From contig CAVRYH010000013.1 of the NCBI GenBank assembly GCA_963725395.1, positions 248,001 through 312,000 on the forward strand: a stretch of 64,000 nucleotides of DNA. The letters are read 5' to 3'. Below the pieces are notes generated by a model, which had not been told where the DNA came from, did no database searches, and saw only the letters and a program-made list of their open reading frames with translations. The translations under genes and the position numbers were made by a program. Position 1 is the first letter of the stretch. Each line of letters starts with the position of its first letter. Positions 1 through 9,289 of the stretch are shown piece after piece. Origin of the DNA: Bog-756 sp963725395 (lineage in GTDB: Bacteria > Actinomycetota > Acidimicrobiia > Acidimicrobiales > RAAP-2).

Positions 1-383
1 AGTTGTTCAGGGCACTGGCCGACCGGAACGTCAACGTGGACATGATCGTCCAGAACACATCGATGCACGGGACGACCGACATCTCCTTCACCGTGCCCGG
101 TTACGACTTGGCTGTCAGTGCCGAGGTGTGCGAGACGCTGGTTCCCGAACTGGGAGCAGCCGGAGTGTCGAGCGACGCCGACGTCGCCCGTGTCTCGCTC
201 GTCGGGGCCGGGATGAAGACGCATCCGGGCGTCACCGCGTTGACGTTCGAGACGCTGGCGGCTAACGGCATCAACATCGAGATGATCTCGACCTCTTCGA
301 TACGCATCTCGTGCATGGTGCGGGCGTCCGAGGCCGAGGACGCGGTGCGGGCCCTGCACGCGGCGTTCGATCTGGGGTCCTGA
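1..383 (+). CDS. lysC: Aspartate kinase, C-terminal part (partial)
   Basis: This is the end of aspartokinase, which phosphorylates L-aspartate with ATP in the first step of lysine, threonine and methionine synthesis. The frame is open from the window edge, so the catalytic domain lies outside. What remains is about 126 codons carrying the tandem ACT regulatory domains; the segments NVDMIVQN and VSLVGAGM are typical of actinobacterial enzymes, where these domains bind lysine and threonine. asd follows about 100 bases later on the same strand, the usual lysC-asd pair. Identification rests on these motifs and on the neighbour. Confidence 0.93.
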   Translation, partial: LFRALADRNVNVDMIVQNTSMHGTTDISFTVPGYDLAVSAEVCETLVPELGAAGVSSDADVARVSLVGAGMKTHPGVTALTFETLAANGINIEMISTSSIRISCMVRASEAEDAVRALHAAFDLGS

Positions 384-487
384 CCCCGTCGACGTCGCTC
401 CCCGGTCGTCACCACGCCGGGTCGCCGCCGGACGTACTTGGTCCCGGAGTGGCCGGGGACCGGCCCGGCCCACCGTAGAATGGTGCG

Positions 488-1519
488 ATGCGGGTCGCTG
501 TCGTGGGAGCTACGGGCCAGGTGGGCTCGGTCATGCGGTCGATCCTGGTCGAGCGAGCCTTTCCGGCCGACCAGGTCAGGTTGTTCGCGTCCTCGCGTTC
601 GGAAGGTCGGCTACTCCCCTTCGGCGACACCGAACTGGTGGTCGAGGACGCGGCCAGTGCTGAGTTGGACGGTCTGGACATCGCCTTGTTCTCGAGTGGC
701 GCCGCCGCGTCGAAGCTGCTGGCGCCGAAATTCGCCGCCGCCGGGGCGGTGGTCATCGACAACTCCTCCGCATGGCGGATGGACCCCGAGGTGCCCCTGG
801 TGGTCCCCGAGGTCAACGGCTCAGTACTCCGATCGATCACCAAGGGCATCGTGGCCAATCCCAACTGCACCACCATGGTGGCGATGCCGGTGCTCAAGCC
901 GCTCCACGACGAGGGAGGGCTCCGCCGGCTGGTCGTCTCCACCTATCAGGCGGTGTCGGGTTCAGGGCTTGCCGGGGTGGCGGAGCTGGACGCCCAGCTG
1001 GCCAAGACGGTCGATGGTGCCGCCGGGCTCACCTTCGACAGGCGCGCCGTCGACCATCCGGCCCCGGCGAAGTTCCCCGAGGTCATCGCCCACAACGTGA
1101 TCCCCCTGGCCGGCACCATCGTGTCCGACGGCTCGGGTGACTCCTCCGAGGAGAGGAAGTTCCGCGACGAGAGCCGCAAGATCCTCGGAATCCCGGCGCT
1201 CGACGTGACGTGCACTTGTGTGCGCGTGCCGGTGTTCACCGGCCATTCGCTAGCCATCGTGGCCGAGTTCGAGAGGCCACTCAGCCCCGGTCGGGCTGTC
1301 GAGCTGCTTGCCGACGCCCCGGGCGTGGAGCTCGCCGAGGTGCCCACCCCGCTCCGCGCCACCGGTGAGGACCCCTCGCTGGTGGGTCGGATCCGCAGCG
1401 CCGGTGGACACGACGACGCGCTGGCCCTGTTCGTCAGTGGCGACAACCTGCGAAAAGGGGCCGCCCTCAACGCCGTCCAGATCGCCGAGGCCCTGGTGTC
1501 GCTCGGCGTGGTGTCCTAG
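488..1519 (+). CDS. asd: Aspartate-semialdehyde dehydrogenase
   Basis: The enzyme reduces aspartyl-4-phosphate with NADPH to aspartate semialdehyde, the branch-point metabolite for lysine/diaminopimelate, threonine and methionine. The 343-residue protein begins with the Rossmann motif GATGQVGS (residues 7-14). It has the catalytic cysteine in NPNCTT (Cys127) and the active-site histidine in FTGHS (His253), and its length matches the family. The ATG start directly precedes the nucleotide-binding strand. It lies just downstream of lysC and convergent with phoU. Confidence 0.97.
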   Translation: MRVAVVGATGQVGSVMRSILVERAFPADQVRLFASSRSEGRLLPFGDTELVVEDAASAELDGLDIALFSSGAAASKLLAPKFAAAGAVVIDNSSAWRMDPEVPLVVPEVNGSVLRSITKGIVANPNCTTMVAMPVLKPLHDEGGLRRLVVSTYQAVSGSGLAGVAELDAQLAKTVDGAAGLTFDRRAVDHPAPAKFPEVIAHNVIPLAGTIVSDGSGDSSEERKFRDESRKILGIPALDVTCTCVRVPVFTGHSLAIVAEFERPLSPGRAVELLADAPGVELAEVPTPLRATGEDPSLVGRIRSAGGHDDALALFVSGDNLRKGAALNAVQIAEALVSLGVVS

Positions 1520-1558
1520 GCGCAGCATCCTCCGCCGGGTGGCCCGCCGGACCGGCGC

Positions 1559-2176
1559 TCAGAAGGCGCTGGGCCGCAGTACCGAGACGCGCCTGGCCAG
1601 GTTGACGGCGTGGTCGCCGAAGCGTTCGTAGAACCTGGCCACCATGGCCAGCTCCACGGCCACTGGGAGGGGCATGGTCCCGGCCACCACTTCCATGGTC
1701 AGGCTGACGTGGAGGTCGTCCATCTCGTCGTCGAGGTCATCGACCGCCTCGGCCGCGGTCCGGAGGCGCTCCGCGTAGGCGTCCTCGGTCGTCCGCCACA
1801 TGTGGATCGCCACCTCGCCCATCCGCTCGATCAGGCCGCGGCTCCGTGCCGAGAGTTCACCCCCGAGCCCCCGGGCCGCCCGCCGGGCGATGTGCTCGGC
1901 CAGGTCTCCGTTGCGTTCGAGGTCGGGCAGCATCCGGATGACCGTGACCAGGAACCGGAGGTCCTCCGGCGAAGTGATCCCGGCCACGGTGAGCTGCTCG
2001 AGGGTCAGCGCCTCGATGTCGTGGTAGATGGCATCCACCACCTGATCGCGTTCGGCGAGCACCTTGGCGGCCTCCCGGTCCCCCGAGAGCAGGGCGTCGG
2101 TGGCACCCGAGACGCCTTCGCCGACCAGCGCAAAGAGCTGGAGCACCTTGCGGTCGATCTGTTCGAGGGTGTCCAC
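1559..2176 (-). CDS. phoU: PhoU-like phosphate uptake regulator
   Basis: PhoU proteins are cytoplasmic helical-bundle regulators that couple the Pst phosphate transporter to the PhoR/SenX3 sensor kinase and act as repressors when phosphate is ample. The 205-residue product shows two PhoU repeats, with the metal-binding signatures ERNGDLAEHIAR in the first half and YERFGDHAVNLARR at the C-terminus. The GTG at 2176 is preferred because homology begins there; a longer form reaching upstream is possible but would be junk-like. No pst or phoR gene is nearby, so its partner genes must lie elsewhere. Confidence 0.88.
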   Translation of the reverse strand: MDTLEQIDRKVLQLFALVGEGVSGATDALLSGDREAAKVLAERDQVVDAIYHDIEALTLEQLTVAGITSPEDLRFLVTVIRMLPDLERNGDLAEHIARRAARGLGGELSARSRGLIERMGEVAIHMWRTTEDAYAERLRTAAEAVDDLDDEMDDLHVSLTMEVVAGTMPLPVAVELAMVARFYERFGDHAVNLARRVSVLRPSAF

Positions 2177-2202
2177 GCGGATACCGTACCCGGACCCGGC
2201 GG

Positions 2203-3501
2203 TCAGTCCGGACTGCTCCCGGCCGCCCCGTTGTCCCACTCGAGCTCGTCGCTGACGATGACGCGGGGTCCCGACCCCCAGGACAGGTAGCGCCACGACC
2301 AGTTGACCAGCACGACGATCTTGTTGCGGAACCCGATGAGGTAGAGGATGTGGAGGCCCAGCCAGGCCAGCCACCCGAGCGTCCCTTTCACCACCGTTCC
2401 CTCGGGGAACTGCGTCACGGCGGCCCGCCGGCCGATGGTCGCCATGATGCCCTTGTCGCGGTAGCTGAAGGGTTCGAGCGGGCGACCCTTCACCTGGTTG
2501 ACGATCTGGGCGGCGGCGTGTTTGCCCGACTGGATGGCGACCTGGGCCAGCTGGGGGCAGATGGCGCCGGGCTCGGCAGAGCCCGCCCCCCAGGGCACGG
2601 CGGCGGCGTCACCGATGGCGAAGGCGCCCTCCCTGCCCTTGATGCCCAGCTCGTCGGTCACCACAAGACGGCCGGCCGGTCCGGCTTCGATCCCCAGTTT
2701 CGAGGCGATGGTGTGTTCGACGGTGACACCCCCCGCCCAGACCACGGTCTTGGTGGGGATCCGGGCGCCGTCCTCGAGCTGCACGCCTGAACCGTCGACC
2801 GACTGGACCATGTGGCCGAGCACGAGCTCCACCCCGCGTCCTTCGAGGGTCCTGGCGGCGTACGTGCTGGCCGACGGCTTGAACGGGGTGAGCAGCCGGT
2901 CGAGTCCGTCGACGAGGACGATCCTTCCCTCTCGCCGGTCGAAGCCGAAGCCGTCGTGGCGGACCGCCACGTCGAGGAGCTCGGCCAGTGCGCCCGCCAC
3001 CTCCACCCCGGTCGGGCCGCCGCCGACCACGACAAAGGTCAGCGCCCCGGCGGCGACCGCCGCGGGATCCGAGTCGGCGTCCTCGAGGCGGCGCAGCACA
3101 TGGTCGCGCAGGGTCCTCGCATCGGTGAGGGTGTAGAGGGGAAAGGTGAACTCTGACGCGCCCGGAATGCCGAAGTACCGTGCGGTTGCCCCGCTGGCCA
3201 CGATCACCGAGTCGAAGGGGAGGGGCTCGGCGTCGTGGAGCACGACGTGGCGGCGTTCCCAGTCGACGCCGGTAACTGTGGCGAACCGGAACGTCACATT
3301 GTCGGCCCGGCCGAAGATGGCCCGGATGGGGTAGGCGACGTCGCCCGAGTCGAGGCCGGCGGTAGCGACCTCGTAGAGCAGCGGCTGGAAGGTGTGGAAG
3401 TTCCTCTGGTCGACGATGGTGACGTCGACGGGCTTTCCGATCAGCGCTCTCGCCGCCGAGAGCCCGCCGAACCCGGCCCCGACGATCACCACCCGATGCA
3501 T
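2203..3501 (-). CDS. ndh: Type II NADH dehydrogenase (NDH-2 family)
   Basis: This is a single-subunit, non-proton-pumping flavoprotein that passes electrons from NADH to the quinone pool at the inner face of the membrane. The 432-residue product starts with the FAD dinucleotide fold GAGFGG (residues 8-13) and has a second NAD-binding fold around VVGGGPTGVEVAG and the flavin-contacting GDAAAVPW segment. A hydrophobic amphipathic stretch near the C-terminus (LGWLAWLGLHILYLIGF) is the typical membrane anchor of this family. The start is the ATG beginning MHRVVIVG. It is transcribed opposite to rmuC from a shared intergenic region. Confidence 0.93.
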   Translation of the reverse strand: MHRVVIVGAGFGGLSAARALIGKPVDVTIVDQRNFHTFQPLLYEVATAGLDSGDVAYPIRAIFGRADNVTFRFATVTGVDWERRHVVLHDAEPLPFDSVIVASGATARYFGIPGASEFTFPLYTLTDARTLRDHVLRRLEDADSDPAAVAAGALTFVVVGGGPTGVEVAGALAELLDVAVRHDGFGFDRREGRIVLVDGLDRLLTPFKPSASTYAARTLEGRGVELVLGHMVQSVDGSGVQLEDGARIPTKTVVWAGGVTVEHTIASKLGIEAGPAGRLVVTDELGIKGREGAFAIGDAAAVPWGAGSAEPGAICPQLAQVAIQSGKHAAAQIVNQVKGRPLEPFSYRDKGIMATIGRRAAVTQFPEGTVVKGTLGWLAWLGLHILYLIGFRNKIVVLVNWSWRYLSWGSGPRVIVSDELEWDNGAAGSSPD

Positions 3502-3669
3502 GGGGCCATGCTGGCACATGCATCCCGGCGCCAAGGCCGGTGCTTCCCACCTGCGCATTGTGGTCATGTGACCGGAGAGTCCCCCAGCGGTGGCACACCC
3601 CCTCGGTACGCTGGCCCCGAGGGCCTCGGGGCCCGGTCGGGGCCCCAAAGGGCCCGAGGAGGACTCGTC

Positions 3670-5124
3670 ATGAACACCGGACTCATCGTGGGACTGCTGG
3701 CCGGCGCCGCACTGGGGGTGGTGGTGGGACTGCTCGCCCGTTCCCGACATGTGACGGCGGCTCGCACCGCGGAGGCCCGGCTGGGCGACGCACTCGACCG
3801 CAATCGGACGCTGACCGGGGAGATCGAACAGCTCCAGGTCCGAATGACCGAGGAGCAGCGCCTCGTGACCTCCCTCGAGGCGTCGACGGCCCGGCTGACC
3901 GCTGAGCTGGGTCACGAGCGCCAGGCGGCCGCGCAGCGCGCCACCACGTTCGAAGAGACGCGTGCCCAACTCACCGGGGAGTTCGCCCGCCTCTCCCACG
4001 TGGCCCTCCAACAGAACAACGAGCAGTTCCTCCAGCTGGCCGACACCAAGCTGAAAGAGACCCGCCAGGCGGCGGAGGGTGAGCTGGCCAAGCGGCAGGA
4101 GGCCATCGAGCAGCTCCTGAAGCCGATCGGGGAGCAGCTCGGCAAGTACGAGGTCGGGATGCAACGGCTCGAGGTGGAGCGCCAGCGGGCCTACACCGGG
4201 TTGACGGAGCAGATGAAGCACCTGTCCACCTCGCACGAACAACTCCAAAAAGAGACACGGAACCTGGTGACCGCGCTCCGTTCTCCCCAGACCCGCGGGC
4301 GTTGGGGCGAGTTGCAGCTCCGGCGGGTGGTGGAGATGGCCGGCATGCTCGAGCACTGCGACTTCGACGAGCAAGTGACGTCCGATGCCGACGGCGGGCG
4401 CATGCGCCCCGACATGGTGGTGCACCTCCCCGGGGGGAAGAACGTGGCGGTCGACGCCAAGGTGCCGATGCAGGCGTTTCTCGATGCCAACGAGGTCGAC
4501 GACGAGACCGTCAGGAGGAGCCACCTGGCCAGCCATGGTCGGCAGATGAAGGCCCACGTGGACGCCCTCTCGAAGAAGGAGTATTGGAAGCGAGTCGATC
4601 CGTCGCCCGAGTTCGTGGTGGCCTTCATCCCGGGTGACCCCCTCCTGACGGCGGCGCTCGAGCACGAACCGGGTCTGATGGAGCACGCCGTGGCCAACCA
4701 CGTCCTGCTCGCCACACCCACGTCGCTCATCGCGCTACTCCGTGCCGTCGCCTACGGCTGGCAGCAGGACGCACTGGCGGAGAATGCGCGTGAGGTCCAA
4801 TTGCTCGGCGCAGAGCTCTACCAGCGCCTGGCCCTCCTCGGAGATCACTTCGCCGGCGTGGGCAAGGGATTGAACAGCGCGGTCACCGCTTACAACAAGG
4901 CGATCGGCTCGCTGGAGGGCCGGGTTCTGGTAACGGCGCGACGGTTCGTCGAGATGGGTGTCGTCGGCGCAGGGGAGAAGGAGCTGACCCACCCCACCCC
5001 CGTCGATGCGACCACGAGGACGCTGCAAGCGCCCGAGCTGGCCCCGCCGACGGTGGCGCTGTCTCTCCTCGACAGTCCCGTCGATGTCGACGAACTCCTG
5101 GTCAGCCGGTCAGCGGACGAGTGA
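3670..5124 (+). CDS. rmuC: RmuC-domain DNA recombination protein
   Basis: RmuC proteins are membrane-anchored, coiled-coil proteins with a nuclease-like fold that in E. coli restrain inversions at short repeats. The 484-residue product has one N-terminal membrane segment (about residues 4-24), a long heptad-rich region (about 30-190) and the conserved RmuC domain from roughly 200 to 430, with RSPQTRGRWGELQLRR, VDAKVPMQAF and FIPGD as landmarks. The start is the ATG immediately before the membrane segment. It has no functional link to its neighbours that I can see. Confidence 0.92.
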   Translation: MNTGLIVGLLAGAALGVVVGLLARSRHVTAARTAEARLGDALDRNRTLTGEIEQLQVRMTEEQRLVTSLEASTARLTAELGHERQAAAQRATTFEETRAQLTGEFARLSHVALQQNNEQFLQLADTKLKETRQAAEGELAKRQEAIEQLLKPIGEQLGKYEVGMQRLEVERQRAYTGLTEQMKHLSTSHEQLQKETRNLVTALRSPQTRGRWGELQLRRVVEMAGMLEHCDFDEQVTSDADGGRMRPDMVVHLPGGKNVAVDAKVPMQAFLDANEVDDETVRRSHLASHGRQMKAHVDALSKKEYWKRVDPSPEFVVAFIPGDPLLTAALEHEPGLMEHAVANHVLLATPTSLIALLRAVAYGWQQDALAENAREVQLLGAELYQRLALLGDHFAGVGKGLNSAVTAYNKAIGSLEGRVLVTARRFVEMGVVGAGEKELTHPTPVDATTRTLQAPELAPPTVALSLLDSPVDVDELLVSRSADE

Positions 5125-5248
5125 GCCATCGACACCTACGGCCCGCGTCATGCTCCGGCGCGCAACGCCGTTCGGATACCTTATGGTTTGGTTAGAAGCT
5201 CGCCGTTTTGGTGCATTCTCAGGTGGTTCCAAGCTCGCGGGGTAATAG

Positions 5249-5276
5249 TTGGGGGCGTGGGATTCGGGATTAACGT
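5249..5276 (+). promoter_or_regulatory. Putative sigma-A promoter of the sqdB-like gene
   Basis: TTGGGG at 5249-5254 and TAACGT at 5271-5276 are separated by 16 bases and lie 35 bases before the GTG start of the sulfoquinovose synthase homologue. The -10 fits TAnnnT; the -35 is only a partial match. Confidence 0.4.
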
Positions 5277-5310
5277 CCAGGAGCGCACTTCGAACGAGAG
5301 GAAATGAAAC

Positions 5311-6543
5311 GTGGACATTCTGGTGCTCGGAGGCGATGGCTATCTGGGTTGGCCCACGGCGTTGTACCTGTCGCGCCGCGGGCACCGGGTCGGCGTCGTC
5401 GACAACTTCGCCAGGCGCAGCTACGACTTCGAGATGGGTGTCGACAGTCTCGTGCCCATCGTCAGCCTGCAGAAGCGGGTCCGACGCTGGCGGGAGATCT
5501 CCGGTCTTTCCATCGAGATGTTCGTCGGTGACCTGACCGACGCTGCCTTCGTGGACCGGACCCTCGACGCTTTCGAGCCTCAGGCCGTCGTCCACTTCGC
5601 CGAGCAGCGTTCGGCGCCGTATTCAATGATCGACCGTGCCCATGCCGTGTACACCCAGGTGAACAACGTGGCCGGCACGCTCAACCTGCTCTACGCCATT
5701 GCCGAGAAGGATCGCGACATCCACTTGGTGAAGCTGGGCACGATGGGCGAGTACGGAACGCCCAACATCGACATCGAAGAGGGGTTCATCGAGATCAGTC
5801 ACAAGGGCCGCACCGACGTGATGCCGTACCCGAAGCAGCCCGGCTCCTTCTACCATCTCTCCAAGGTGCACGACAGCGCCAACATGATGTTCGCCTGTCG
5901 TATCTGGGGTATCCGGGCCACCGACCTCAACCAGGGCGTCGTCTACGGGCACGAAACCGAAGAGACCGTCCTCCATCCCGAGCTGGCCACCCGGTTCGAC
6001 TACGACAGCGTGTTCGGGACCGTCCTCAACCGGTTCTGCGTCCAGGCGGTGACCGGCCATCCGTTGACGGTCTACGGATCGGGGGGTCAAACCCGGGGGA
6101 TGCTGAACATCCTCGACACGTTGGCCTGCGTGGAGCTGGCGCTCGAGCATCCAGCCGAACAGGGTGAGTTCCGGGTGTTCAACCAATTCACAGAGTCGCT
6201 CTCCGTGAACGAGATGGCCACTCTGGTGGCCGCCGAGTTCGCCGGCGAGGCGGTCATCGAGCATTCGCCCGACCCCCGGGTGGAGAAGGAGGAGCACTAC
6301 TACCGTGCTGCCCATACCAAGCTGCTCGACCTGGGCTTGGTGCCCCATCTCCTCACTTCGTCGGTGATCCGGTCGATCCTGGCCGTCGCCGACAAGTACA
6401 AAGCGAACGTGGACATGACCGCCATCCGGCCGACGGTGGAGTGGCGCAGCACGGCGAGCGACCTGCCGACCAGCGGCTCGCGGGTGCCGCCCACCAACGG
6501 CAAGACCGACCACCAGGTCACCGCGGCGTCTCTCGAGCGATAG
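5311..6543 (+). CDS. sqdB: UDP-sulfoquinovose synthase homologue (SQD1/SqdB/Agl3 family)
   Basis: Members convert UDP-glucose and sulfite into UDP-sulfoquinovose, the head-group donor for sulfolipids or for sulfonated surface glycans. The 410-residue short-chain dehydrogenase-type protein carries the NAD motif GGDGYLGW (7-14), the catalytic triad equivalent Thr144 in GTMGEYGTP, Tyr181 and Lys185 in YHLSKVHDS, and the family-specific TDLNQGVVYG. These are near-identical to the plant SQD1 motifs, so the family call is strong. The start is GTG. No SqdX-type glycosyltransferase is adjacent, so the final acceptor is unknown. The last ~40 residues are a low-complexity, probably disordered tail. Confidence 0.9.
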   Translation: MDILVLGGDGYLGWPTALYLSRRGHRVGVVDNFARRSYDFEMGVDSLVPIVSLQKRVRRWREISGLSIEMFVGDLTDAAFVDRTLDAFEPQAVVHFAEQRSAPYSMIDRAHAVYTQVNNVAGTLNLLYAIAEKDRDIHLVKLGTMGEYGTPNIDIEEGFIEISHKGRTDVMPYPKQPGSFYHLSKVHDSANMMFACRIWGIRATDLNQGVVYGHETEETVLHPELATRFDYDSVFGTVLNRFCVQAVTGHPLTVYGSGGQTRGMLNILDTLACVELALEHPAEQGEFRVFNQFTESLSVNEMATLVAAEFAGEAVIEHSPDPRVEKEEHYYRAAHTKLLDLGLVPHLLTSSVIRSILAVADKYKANVDMTAIRPTVEWRSTASDLPTSGSRVPPTNGKTDHQVTAASLER

Positions 6544-6603
6544 GGACCGGCCTGGCCTCGGGCGGAGGGCCACCGGATCGGATCCGGCACTATCGTCGTC
6601 GGG

Positions 6604-7833
6604 ATGCCGAGGGCCCGACGACGACGGACTCGGAGCCGCTCGACCGCCCGCCGATCGTGGGGCCGGACGGCTTTGTGGGTGGTCCTGGTTGCGTTCGGAG
6701 CCGTGGTGGTCGTCGGTTCGCTCGCCGAGATCAATGCGCAGTCCAGCGGGTACCGGGCGTCGGTCAACTCGGGGTACGCGGCGCTGGCAACCCGTGTCGT
6801 CGACGCCTCCAACGCGACGGGCGCCCAGCTCGGGGAGCTGATGGACGAGGCCCCCACGCTGTCCAACGATCCGCTCCCTGACACTGCCGGCAAGACGGCG
6901 CGGGCGGAGATCCAACAGGGCCTCGACGAGGCGGTCACCGCCGCCGATCAAGAGGCGTCCGAGGCGGCGGCGCTGGTCCCTCCGGCTCCTACCGGGAACG
7001 TGGGCGCCGGCATCACCGGGGTAATGGCCACCCGGGCCACCGCCGTCGGGCGCCTGCGGACCACCATCGATCAGCTGCTCGGGATGTCACCGCTACCGAT
7101 CGCCGGTTCGCCACCGTCGACCACCCCGGCGGTCGCCGTCCCGTTGCAGTCCCCCGAGGTCGCAGCTCGGGCCATGGGCTCGGTCGGCCGACTGCTCGAG
7201 GGCGCGGATGCCGCCTATCGGGCGGTGGCGGCCACGGCCCGACGCCAACCGGGACCGATGCGGCTGCCTAACTCGACGTGGGTCACCTCGCCGGCGAGTA
7301 CGTCCCCGCTCGGTGCGGTCAGACTCAGCGGCTTTGCCCCCATCCTGGCCGAAGGATCGGGAGCCCTGGTGCCGTTCCACCAATTGGTGATCACCTCCGT
7401 GGGACTGTCGCCCCCCGCGGTGGCCTCAGGCAGCCCCGGCACCATCGGGGTGGGTTGCGCCCAGTACGCGGTGTCGACGGTGCCGGGGACCACCCCGAGC
7501 GTGCTCCCGCCGACCTCCACGGTCGCCGTGGACGCGACCGTCACCAACTGCGGGACCGTCGACGAGGCGGGCGTCACGGTGACCGAGACGCTCACCCTGG
7601 CCGACCCGGCCGGAACGGCCCCCCCGCCCGCCGGTGCCCGCGGCGGGAGCGCCCATGTCGAGGCATCCATCCCCGCCGGGTCGTCGATCGGCCCCTCCCT
7701 GCCCCCGATGATCGTGGCCGGCGGCCACACCTACACTCTCACCGTCTCCCTCTCCGTGCCGGTGAGCCAGCTGTCGAACCCCTACGGATCCGCCGGCACC
7801 TCCCAGCAGTTCCTCCTGAAGATCAGCGGATGA
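6604..7833 (+). CDS. Membrane-anchored protein of unknown function
   Basis: I do not recognise this 409-residue protein. It has a strongly basic N-terminus (about residues 1-20, mostly Arg), one membrane segment (22-40) with no obvious cleavage site, then a long Ala/Thr/Pro-rich region predicted to be outside the cell. The C-terminal part (about 230-409), with alternating Val/Thr and two cysteines, resembles an immunoglobulin-like or CARDB-like beta domain. Codon use matches its neighbours, and the length without stops supports coding. It sits between the sqdB-like gene and citrate synthase on the same strand, 60 bases after the former. No function should be inferred. Confidence 0.75.
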   Translation: MPRARRRRTRSRSTARRSWGRTALWVVLVAFGAVVVVGSLAEINAQSSGYRASVNSGYAALATRVVDASNATGAQLGELMDEAPTLSNDPLPDTAGKTARAEIQQGLDEAVTAADQEASEAAALVPPAPTGNVGAGITGVMATRATAVGRLRTTIDQLLGMSPLPIAGSPPSTTPAVAVPLQSPEVAARAMGSVGRLLEGADAAYRAVAATARRQPGPMRLPNSTWVTSPASTSPLGAVRLSGFAPILAEGSGALVPFHQLVITSVGLSPPAVASGSPGTIGVGCAQYAVSTVPGTTPSVLPPTSTVAVDATVTNCGTVDEAGVTVTETLTLADPAGTAPPPAGARGGSAHVEASIPAGSSIGPSLPPMIVAGGHTYTLTVSLSVPVSQLSNPYGSAGTSQQFLLKISG

Positions 7834-7975
7834 CGTCGGGCGGGGGAGCCCCGGTCGGCCACCCCCGACTGGGGAGCCATCCTGCCGCGGCGGCGGGGCG
7901 GGTTGGTCAGGCCCGAGGGGTCTGGAACTAGGATTGCCCTTGGACGACACGAGTGACGACAGAAGGGTCTGACCA

Positions 7976-9247
7976 GTGGCCGAGAGCATCACGATCACCG
8001 ACAACCGCACTGGCGAGTCCCTCGAGATTCCGTTCGAGAACGGTGGCATCTCGGCCGCTCAGTGGGGGAAGCTGTTGCCGGGTGTGTGGTTCTACGACCC
8101 GGGATTCGTCTCCACCGCGGCGTGCGAGAGCGCCATCACCTATCTCGACGGCGAGGAGGGCATCCTCCGGTACCGGGGCTATCCGATCGAGCAGCTGGCC
8201 GAGAACTCGACCTACCTCGAGGTGGCCTACCTCCTGTTGAACGGCGAGCTCCCCACCCCCGCGCAGTTCGAGGTGTGGGAACGGGAGATCACGCTGCACA
8301 CGTTCATCCACGAGAACGTGCGCAAGCGCTTCCTCGAGGGCTTCCACTACGACGCCCACCCCATGGGAATGCTGGTATCGGCGGTAGCCGCCCTGTCCAC
8401 CTTCTACCTCGACGCCAAGGACATCTTCGACGTCGACTCCCGCAATAAGCAGATCATCCGCCTGATCGCCAAGATGCCCACGCTGGCCGCCGCCGCCCAC
8501 CGGTTCAGCGTGGGCATGCCGTTCGTGTACCCGGACAACTCGCTTCCGTTCACTGCCAACTTCCTCTCCATGATGTGGAAGATCGCCGAACCCCGGTTCG
8601 ACGCCGATCCCACCCTCGCCCGGGCGCTCGACGTCCTGTTCATCCTGCACGCCGACCACGAGCAGAATTGCTCGACCACGGCAATGCGCGTCGTCGGCTC
8701 CTCCCACGCCGACCCCTACTCGGCCACCGCGGCCGCCGCCGCCGCCCTCTACGGGCCACGGCACGGCGGGGCCAACGAGGCGGTGATCCGCATGCTCACC
8801 GAGATCGGCTCGATCGACAACGTCGAGCCCTTCATCCGTTCGGTCAAGGAAGGGTCGGGAGGCCGGCTCCAGGGCTTCGGCCACCGGGTCTACAAGAGCT
8901 ACGACCCCCGGGCCACGATCATCAAGAGGACCGCCGACGAGGTGTTCAGCGTCACCGGTAAGAACCCGCTGCTCGACATCGCCCTCAAACTCGAAGAGAT
9001 CGCCCTGTCCGACGACTACTTCATCTCCCGCAAGCTCTACCCCAACGTCGACTTCTACTCCGGCCTGATCTACCAGGCCATGGGATTCCCCCTCGAGATG
9101 TTCCCGGTGCTCTTCGCCATCCCGCGGACCGCGGGGTGGCTGGCCCATTGGCAGGAGATGCTCGATCAGGATTCGAAGATCGCCCGCCCACGTCAGCTCT
9201 ACATCGGGGACGGCGTCCGGGACTACGTCCCGATCACCTCGCGGTAG
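7976..9247 (+). CDS. gltA: Citrate synthase
   Basis: The enzyme condenses oxaloacetate and acetyl-CoA to citrate, the entry step of the TCA cycle. The 423-residue product is the size of the hexameric, E. coli-like type and carries the catalytic residues His263 (in GPRHGG), His303 (in GHRVYK) and Asp359 (in NVDFYSG); the HADHEQN segment is also present. It starts with a GTG after a purine-rich stretch. It is monocistronic and converges on the thioesterase gene. A methylcitrate synthase activity is less likely given the length and the conserved N-terminal domain. Confidence 0.96.
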   Translation: MAESITITDNRTGESLEIPFENGGISAAQWGKLLPGVWFYDPGFVSTAACESAITYLDGEEGILRYRGYPIEQLAENSTYLEVAYLLLNGELPTPAQFEVWEREITLHTFIHENVRKRFLEGFHYDAHPMGMLVSAVAALSTFYLDAKDIFDVDSRNKQIIRLIAKMPTLAAAAHRFSVGMPFVYPDNSLPFTANFLSMMWKIAEPRFDADPTLARALDVLFILHADHEQNCSTTAMRVVGSSHADPYSATAAAAAALYGPRHGGANEAVIRMLTEIGSIDNVEPFIRSVKEGSGGRLQGFGHRVYKSYDPRATIIKRTADEVFSVTGKNPLLDIALKLEEIALSDDYFISRKLYPNVDFYSGLIYQAMGFPLEMFPVLFAIPRTAGWLAHWQEMLDQDSKIARPRQLYIGDGVRDYVPITSR

Positions 9248-9289
9248 GGACGCGGCCGGCGCAGGTCGGGAGGGGAGGCGGACCGCCCC

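Noticed and set aside
2203..4701. An 832-codon frame that would extend the NADH dehydrogenase far upstream
   Set aside because: The part beyond 3501 is antisense to rmuC and has no homology. The FAD motif starts right after the ATG at 3501.
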